Shown here: one piece after another, positions 58,585 to 64,000 of the stretch
Position numbering within the stretch: the first letter of the stretch is position 1
How the letters are laid out: each line of letters begins with the position of its first letter
Assembly: GCA_007922195.1 (NCBI GenBank)
Contig: ML681992.1
Coordinates: 35,887,877-35,951,876 of the forward strand
Direction: 5' to 3'
Length of the DNA: 64,000 nt
Source: Podocnemis expansa
Lineage: Eukaryota > Chordata > Testudines > Podocnemididae
The notes under the pieces: model-generated
Seen by the model: only the letters and a program-made list of their open reading frames with translations
Told to the model about the DNA's origin: nothing
Database searches by the model: none
Position numbers and translations under genes: made by a program

Positions 58585-58874
58585 CAATGGTCCCCAACTT
58601 GTGGCCCAGGACCCAAAAGTGGCCCATGAGGGCTTTCAGAGTGGTCAATGGCTCCCCTCCTGTTGGCTGCAAAAAGAAGCCACTGCCTAGGGACCCAGGT
58701 GTAGTGCACAGGGCAACAAGACGTGTGGTTTCCTTGCTACAACCAGGGAGATGGGAGATCAATGATGAGGCAGACTACTTTGGGGGAGGGGGCTGCTGGT
58801 GCAGGCTGGTGGCCTTTCAGGTTTATAAAAAATTATATCTGTAGCCCCTGAGTCAAAAAGGTTGGGAACCACTG
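58585..58874. mobile_element. Charlie-like hAT element (290 bp), exact duplication
   Basis: It starts CAATGGTCCCCAACTTGTGG and ends AAAGGTTGGGAACCACTG, inverted repeats. Flanks are GTCTATGT on both sides (58577-58584 and 58875-58882), identical in all eight bases. The GC-rich interior gives short frames on both strands. It has no transposase. Confidence 0.92.
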
Positions 58875-58882
58875 GTCTATGT

Positions 58883-60869
58883 AAACAAGGTTGATTCATG
58901 AAGTCTTCTTTCTCAGTTCATCGCTAGATTTCAGGGGAGAGCTCATGCAGACCCTGTTTATGCTATGTATTTTTCCCCAAATATTGCTCTATAAAATTAG
59001 TGAACTGTGGGTCCAGAAGGACTAGGAAGCAAATGAGGTTAATTAACAAGGGAACAAGTAAAGAGATTAAGGAATATTACTGGTCTGAATGGAAGCACAG
59101 TGTTCTGGTGTGGGTCATGTGTAGGCTAAGTTCTGGGTTTATGGCCAACAACATCTATAAGCCCTTTCATGCGTATTCAACCTTAAATAGTGGGAAATAT
59201 AGTGAAAGATCAGCTCTACTATTGCAATTTCCACCATCATGAAATTTCATGAGAAAATTTCAGTCACACTTGAGGTAGTAAACAGGACCTTTCCACCCTT
59301 AGATCTGCCTCAGAACTGTGGAATAGAATTAATAACCCCAGGCTTCCATATTGTGTTAAAGTCACTATAGGCCTCCATACTCATCTGTACTACATGTCTC
59401 CCCCCTGAAAGAGTGTAAAGGTCAGTGATGACCAGCAGAAGCTGTTAAACTGTTTGTAACAAGATAAGAATGAACTGTCCCAAGGGATAAGCATTTCTAC
59501 CTCAGTCCTGCTAGAAGCACTGTGAGTTTTAGCAACTCAGACCATGATAATAGCCCTTATCTGTTCCCATTCAGTAAGAACAACACCCAGATGCATCATA
59601 TGTACAAAATTTAACTATAGCTGGAATCTGCTAGAACAAATGTGTGTTTATTTGCTTGTTTTGAACTTATTGTTCTATCCTGTTCTTTGTAATCTATAAT
59701 GTGGTCAATAACCAATCATGTAAAAGGAATTGTAATTGCGCCAATGGGAAACATCCCCGTTTTGCTGATTTCTTCACCTCTAAATATTTTAACTTTTGGC
59801 CTCCAGGCAAAGTGCTCCTAACCAGATGGGGTTCTCCCTGTTGGTGTGAGTCACTCTCCCTGTGGCCACTTGTAATAAAGGTGTTTTGCTGAAACCCGAT
59901 TCTGCCTATTGGAGCCTGCTTCCACAGAACCAAAATACTAAAGGTGGGTCAAGAGCTGGACATTCAGATCTGAACTCTTCTTTTGCACTTCAGATTTGAA
60001 GGGTTTTGTATCTCGGTATCAAATTTTTTCTCCAGCTCTAACTTAATGCATGGAACCTGAATGAAATTAGCATTGCAGTGTTTTGTGAAATTAGTATGGG
60101 TCATGGCAGTAGTTGGCAAAACTTGAATATAAAAGAGATATGTTCACTATTATGATATAGTTTCTCTTACAGATAAAAGAGATCCTAATGTGGAATCAAT
60201 TTAGTCTGAATATATTGGATTCCTGAAACCAAGCTACATGTTAGCATTTTAATCTTAAACTAAGAATCCAGTGAGCAATCATTACAGTCAACACAGAGGA
60301 CACCAAGATTTCACATCAGAACTATAGTAAGTTAGGCTTCAATCCTACAAGCAGTTATGCACGATTAATTTTAAGCATTTGAGCTGACATAGTGGCACAG
60401 CTCACAAATGTAAAGTTAAGCACATGCATGAGAATTCATAGGATCAGGACCTCATTACAGAAGATGAGATGTGGAAGCCTGAAACACAGACAAACAACTG
60501 ACATTTTGATAGATGAGGTACTATCTCTCGCACTCTTGATGACGTGCAAATCTGGGCACATACTCCAGATATTACAGAGTAATGGAGAATTGTAAATGCT
60601 GGAAGAAAAATGTCACTATGTTATTTTTCAGGTAATTGCTAGGGAGCTGGGCTGATTTCCTGGTTTCTTTATCTTCAAAATGAAGGAATGACTTGTATAT
60701 TTTTCATTTTCAGTGTGTCCTTATTTTTAAGTAAGTAAGTAAATAAATAAATAAATAAATAAAATTACCTTGCTGAATTGGAGAGGAGTTATATTGGATC
60801 ACAAATTGAATATGATGTGATAAAGTTGTGAAAAGTCAAAGCTGTGATAACAGCCATGTTAGATGTCAG
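58883..60869. other. Plain sequence with one LTR-like block, no gene seen
   Basis: At about 59395-59926 a block starts TGTCTCCCCCCTGAAAG and ends near GGAGCCTGCTTCCACA, with TTGTAATAAAGGTG (AATAAA at 59874-59879) near its end. It could be a solitary LTR, but the flanks do not match. A (TAAA)n run lies at about 60737-60763. At 60335-60450 TTAAGCATTTGAGC and AAAGTTAAGCACATGCATGAG match the old amniote repeat. No gene is visible. Confidence 0.4.
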
Positions 60870-61140
60870 ATACAAGAGGAATTGTACTGCTCTACTTTGT
60901 CCTAAAGAGCCTCTGCTGGAGTTCAGTGTCCTGTTCTGGGTGCCACACTTTAAAAAAGATGTGGACAATCTGGAAAGAGCCCAGAGGGAAGCAACAAAAA
61001 ATGATTAAAGATTTTGAAAACCTGACCGATAAGGCCAGATTTAAAAAAAAAAAAAAAAAAGGTATCTTCAGTCTTGGGAAAAGAGTATGCCCTTCAGACA
61101 AGGCCCGAAGATGTAAAGGTAGCTTGGTGGGCCACTTAAC
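60870..61140 (+). mobile_element. CR1 LINE fragment, ORF2 end region
   Basis: Plus-strand translation, with breaks, reads FWVPHFKKDVDNLERAQREA near 60935-60995, the pattern VQFWAPHFKKDVDKLERVQRRATKMI of CR1 ORF2. An 18-A run at 61043-61060 interrupts it. The edges are approximate. Confidence 0.75.
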
Positions 61141-61372
61141 CATCTAGGTTGCACCTGAAGGAGGACTCAGGGAACAAGGACTAATTAAAGATGGCAGTCT
61201 GCTGAACAGGAACAGGATGGGCCTGTATAAGGATGTTGCCTGATCCATAGGTCATATATTGCTTACTTAAGAATTCCCAATTACCATTTTGAGGGTAGAC
61301 AGGTCCCAAGATCAGATGTAGTATTATTAAAATTATTATATATTGGGGATCCCTGATGAGCAGGCTATGTCC

Positions 61373-61854
61373 ACATGTAGATGCTTATTTCAAAATAAGT
61401 TAATTTGAAATAAATTAATTTGAAATAAAATCATTATTTCAAATTAACAAATCAAAATAAGCAAAAACCTCAAATCAAAATAGCAAGTCTGGACACAGGA
61501 CTTGCTATTTCAAATCAGGAGAGGGGCAGCGTGGGAGGTATGGCAACATGGCCCCTTGGCAGGGCCATGTTGCCGGTCAATATATAGGTGAAAAAAAGGC
61601 AATCTGGGAAGGAGAAGGGCAAAAGTGTTAAATCGAAATAACAACATGTCCGAACAGCGTTATTTTGAAACAACCATTTCAAAATAATGGATCTTTTGAT
61701 TTCAACCTAGGTTTTACTATATCAAATAAGGTTCATTATTTCAGAATGACGGGGCTCATCATTTCAAAATAACAAAACATCGTTTGGACATGACAACTTT
61801 TAAACCAAAACAACGGTCGTTGTTTCGATTTAAAAGCATCGTGTGGACATAGCC
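61373..61854. mobile_element. Family A-related element (482 bp)
   Basis: Ends GGCTATGTCCACATGTAG and CGTGTGGACATAGCC are inverted. Flanks are GCA (61370-61372) and TCA (61855-61857). The words are diverged (AATTTGAAATAAATTAATTTG, TTTCAAAATAA), and the hairpin AAATAGCAAGTC...GACTTGCTATTT lies near 61476-61511. No coding capacity. Confidence 0.75.
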
Positions 61855-63204
61855 TCACAGTATAGGCGTTTTTCCTTTATTTACAAAGAGCTTATCAATA
61901 CATTTACCACAGTTACCAACATCCCAACTCACTAAGACAGATAAGAGATTCTTCAGAACGTATAGCTGTTCATCCATATACTCACATCATCCTTTGCAGA
62001 ACAACCTGAAATATTAGTCATCCTCTTTGTCATTACCATCAGCTGCCCCCTTATTTCCAGTGGCCGTCACTCTGTCATCTCCCAGGACTACATAGTCTTC
62101 TCCTATAGCCCTTAGGCTGGGATGCAACTTTTTTAATGTGATGCACTGACACCATTATGTTTGATGCTTATTTAGTAGCGGAATTTCCCCATGTCCTTAT
62201 TTGGAGTGTCCTTCTTCTATTGGTTAATATATCAATGACTTCAATGTATTATCATATATGTAAATTCATCACCATGGCCCTCTTGTGATGAGGTATCTGT
62301 GGATGTAGCTCATATACCTTTCATGTATTTCAGGTCACTGTTATGACAGTGATAGGACTCTTATGGTAGAACTCTTGATTAGTTGTTTCTGTGGTCAGAA
62401 ATTCTGCTTACACACTCTATTTTCGGCTCCCCACTATTTGGGGTTTTCCATCTGGCTGTTTATCTGTTCACAATTCATAGGCCTTATGCCTTAAGGTAAG
62501 TTGCTGAAGCTAATATCTTACAGGATACAGGCCTGCATGGTCCTTGTGTCACCCATGTGCTGAAAAAGGAAGAATTTGTTCCAGGGATCTCTTTAAGGCT
62601 GGGTTCTGTTGCTGGGCAGATTTAGCTGCCCAGAAACCAGAACTTTCTGGTAGCTGGGAGTGGTAGCATATTGAGCATGCTCCAAAAGTTTTTTTTTTTT
62701 TTTTTATTGTTGCTGGAGTCAGGATCCTGAGGGAAACCTGGAGAGGAGCAACTACAGAAAGCTGCAGAGTCCATGTGCTAAGTGATTGAGTGAGAGAAGC
62801 TAAGCCAGGAGTGGACTGCAGGATGCATTCTCCCTGCTTTGGACTATTTTGCATGGGAGTTTTCCATTGTGGGACTGAGAGCTGGTTGACCAGTAACCTG
62901 ACTGCATGGTTCTGGTTGAAGAGAAGAAAGAAAGGACTGCATGGATTCCAGTTGAATATTCCTGCAGCAAGAGAAGATGAAGATTTCCTCTGTTTTGCAT
63001 TCAAGCCTCAAGGACTTAGAGACTGCAACTGAAATAATGGTGACTCCACCTGAACTCTGGGACCCTTGGGTTTCTTACTGTTCTGTTTAAATTCATTTTG
63101 GTTTCTTAGGATAAAGTTTGTTAATTAGTTAATAAAGATCATTGTTCTGTTTATGCTGAGTAGTAGTTTAATGTGGGTTGGGAACTCTGAGCTGTCTTCA
63201 CTAT
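61855..63204. other. No gene confirmed; minus-strand tail with polyadenylation signal
   Basis: On the minus strand a frame of 46 codons (62014-62154) ends in GNDKEDD and a stop. About 130 bp later lies AATAAA (at 61876-61881). A 17-T run lies at 62689-62705. These could be the end of a retroelement, a processed pseudogene or chance. The overlapping frames at 62549-63032 have no domain. A second AATAAA on the plus strand lies near 63131. Confidence 0.35.
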
Positions 63205-63743
63205 GGCTGTGTTCACACGGCACTTTTGTTTCGAAACAACCTCGTTGTTTCGAAACAAAAAAGACCATGTTCACACGACGCACGGTTGTTTCGAAACAAG
63301 TTAAACCCCATTTGGGGACGAAACAACCTTGTTTCGAAACACTTGTTTCGAAACAACTCGTGTGAACATGTTGTTTCGGAACAAGACGTTCCGAAACAAC
63401 AGGTCAAGGGCTGCCCCCTCAGCACCCTGGCCAGGGAACACTCAGCACCCTAGCCAGGGTGCTCAGGGGTGTCCCCTGGCCAGCGCCTGCACAGCCGGGC
63501 TGCAGGCACCGGCGGGGAGCAGCACTGGGCAGCGCTGCAGCCCGCCGGTGCCTGCAGCCCCCTGAGGAAGCGAAATAGCAGGTTCACAGTGTGAACCTGC
63601 TATTTCGTTTCCCGCTTTCTCTCTTATTTCGAAATAACATTTTGCTAATTCGAAGAATGTTGTTTCGAAATAAGATGTTATTTCGAAACAAGTTGTTTCG
63701 ACACAACTTGTTTCGAAATAACCCTGTGTGTGTGAACACAGCC
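63205..63743. mobile_element. Family A element, long form, TAT duplication
   Basis: Ends GGCTGTGTTCACACGGC and GTGTGTGAACACAGCC are inverted, flanked by TAT at 63202-63204 and 63744-63746. TTTCGAAACAA words are close to perfect here, so it is among the younger copies. The GC-rich centre, about 63400-63560, is followed by a perfect 18-bp hairpin at 63571-63607. Overlapping frames on both strands come from it. No transposase. Confidence 0.88.
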
Positions 63744-64000
63744 TATGAGTCCCTTTACAACTGAATCCTTGCTTTCCAGCTGCTTTCTCCAGGGGTTTCT
63801 CTCTGTTAGGCACTGGAGAGGGGCAAGTGAATGAATTTTAGCCCACCCGAAGGTTACACTTGCATTAGTTTTGACTATAAGAAAAGCAGCTAAATTTAAT
63901 GAAGGAAAGACAGCCTATGGACTACAAAGCCTTATAGCTGGGGGCTGCAGAGAATGAAAGGGCAGCCAGTTTCAGGAAGAAAACAAGGTAGCAAGAAGCC
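63744..64000. other. Nothing recognised at the window end
   Basis: Plain sequence with no repeat end, domain or RNA gene visible. Confidence 0.45.

Noticed and set aside
62549..63032. 151-codon minus-strand frame with overlapping plus frames
   Set aside because: No recognisable domain, and frames on both strands overlap in the same interval.
1..64000. Regular palindromic words as CRISPR-like arrays or hormone response elements
   Set aside because: The words lie inside TIR elements with target duplications and lack unique spacers of constant length. The window is eukaryotic.

Overview
This window is vertebrate nuclear DNA, almost certainly from a sauropsid and most likely a turtle; a crocodilian is the main alternative. 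The evidence is the repeat content: CR1 LINE pieces in both orientations, a Penelope-like element, MIR-type SINEs, several hAT and mariner-type DNA transposons, and many short elements built from self-complementary words such as TTTCGAAA and AAGTCGACTT. The species call rests on recognising repeat sequence by eye and is an inference. I found no convincing host gene, exon, tRNA, rRNA or other RNA gene. The open frames present are transposon relics, chance frames in GC-rich DNA, or simple repeats. Read it as intergenic or intronic sequence filled with transposons of different ages.

Layout. 1-4150: a short TIR element, a CR1 reverse-transcriptase fragment, a Penelope-like relic and a CR1 ORF1 fragment split by a 640-bp inverted-repeat element. 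4151-16090: SINE tails, two CR1 3' ends (one split by another inverted-repeat element), a (GT)n tract holding a 10-N assembly gap, and long stretches with nothing recognisable. 16090-17975: a decayed hAT transposase on the minus strand, then a CR1 split by a mariner-type element. 19560-21240: GC-rich DNA with a 51-bp minisatellite and the longest open frame of the window. 21241-26944: tandem SINE pieces, LTR-like signals, one TTTCGAAA element and one hAT-type element. 26945-28600: a second CR1, a second hAT transposase relic and a fold-back repeat. 28604-36129: mostly featureless, with old amniote fold-back repeats. 36130-43793: further inverted-repeat and hAT-type elements, one CR1, one MIR and a mariner-type element inside an inverted-repeat element. 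44463-47050: a fold-back repeat interrupted by a 940-bp hAT element with an exact 8-bp duplication, then an L2-like LINE. 50279-58874: four short Charlie-like hAT elements. 60870-64000: a CR1 fragment and two TTTCGAAA elements.

Nothing here works as a gene pathway. The informative relationships are insertions of one element into another. At least five such insertions have readable target duplications, so they give relative ages and independent support for element boundaries. No new biological system is evident. The least explained items are the TTTCGAAA-word elements and the minus-strand open frame at 20193-20954.
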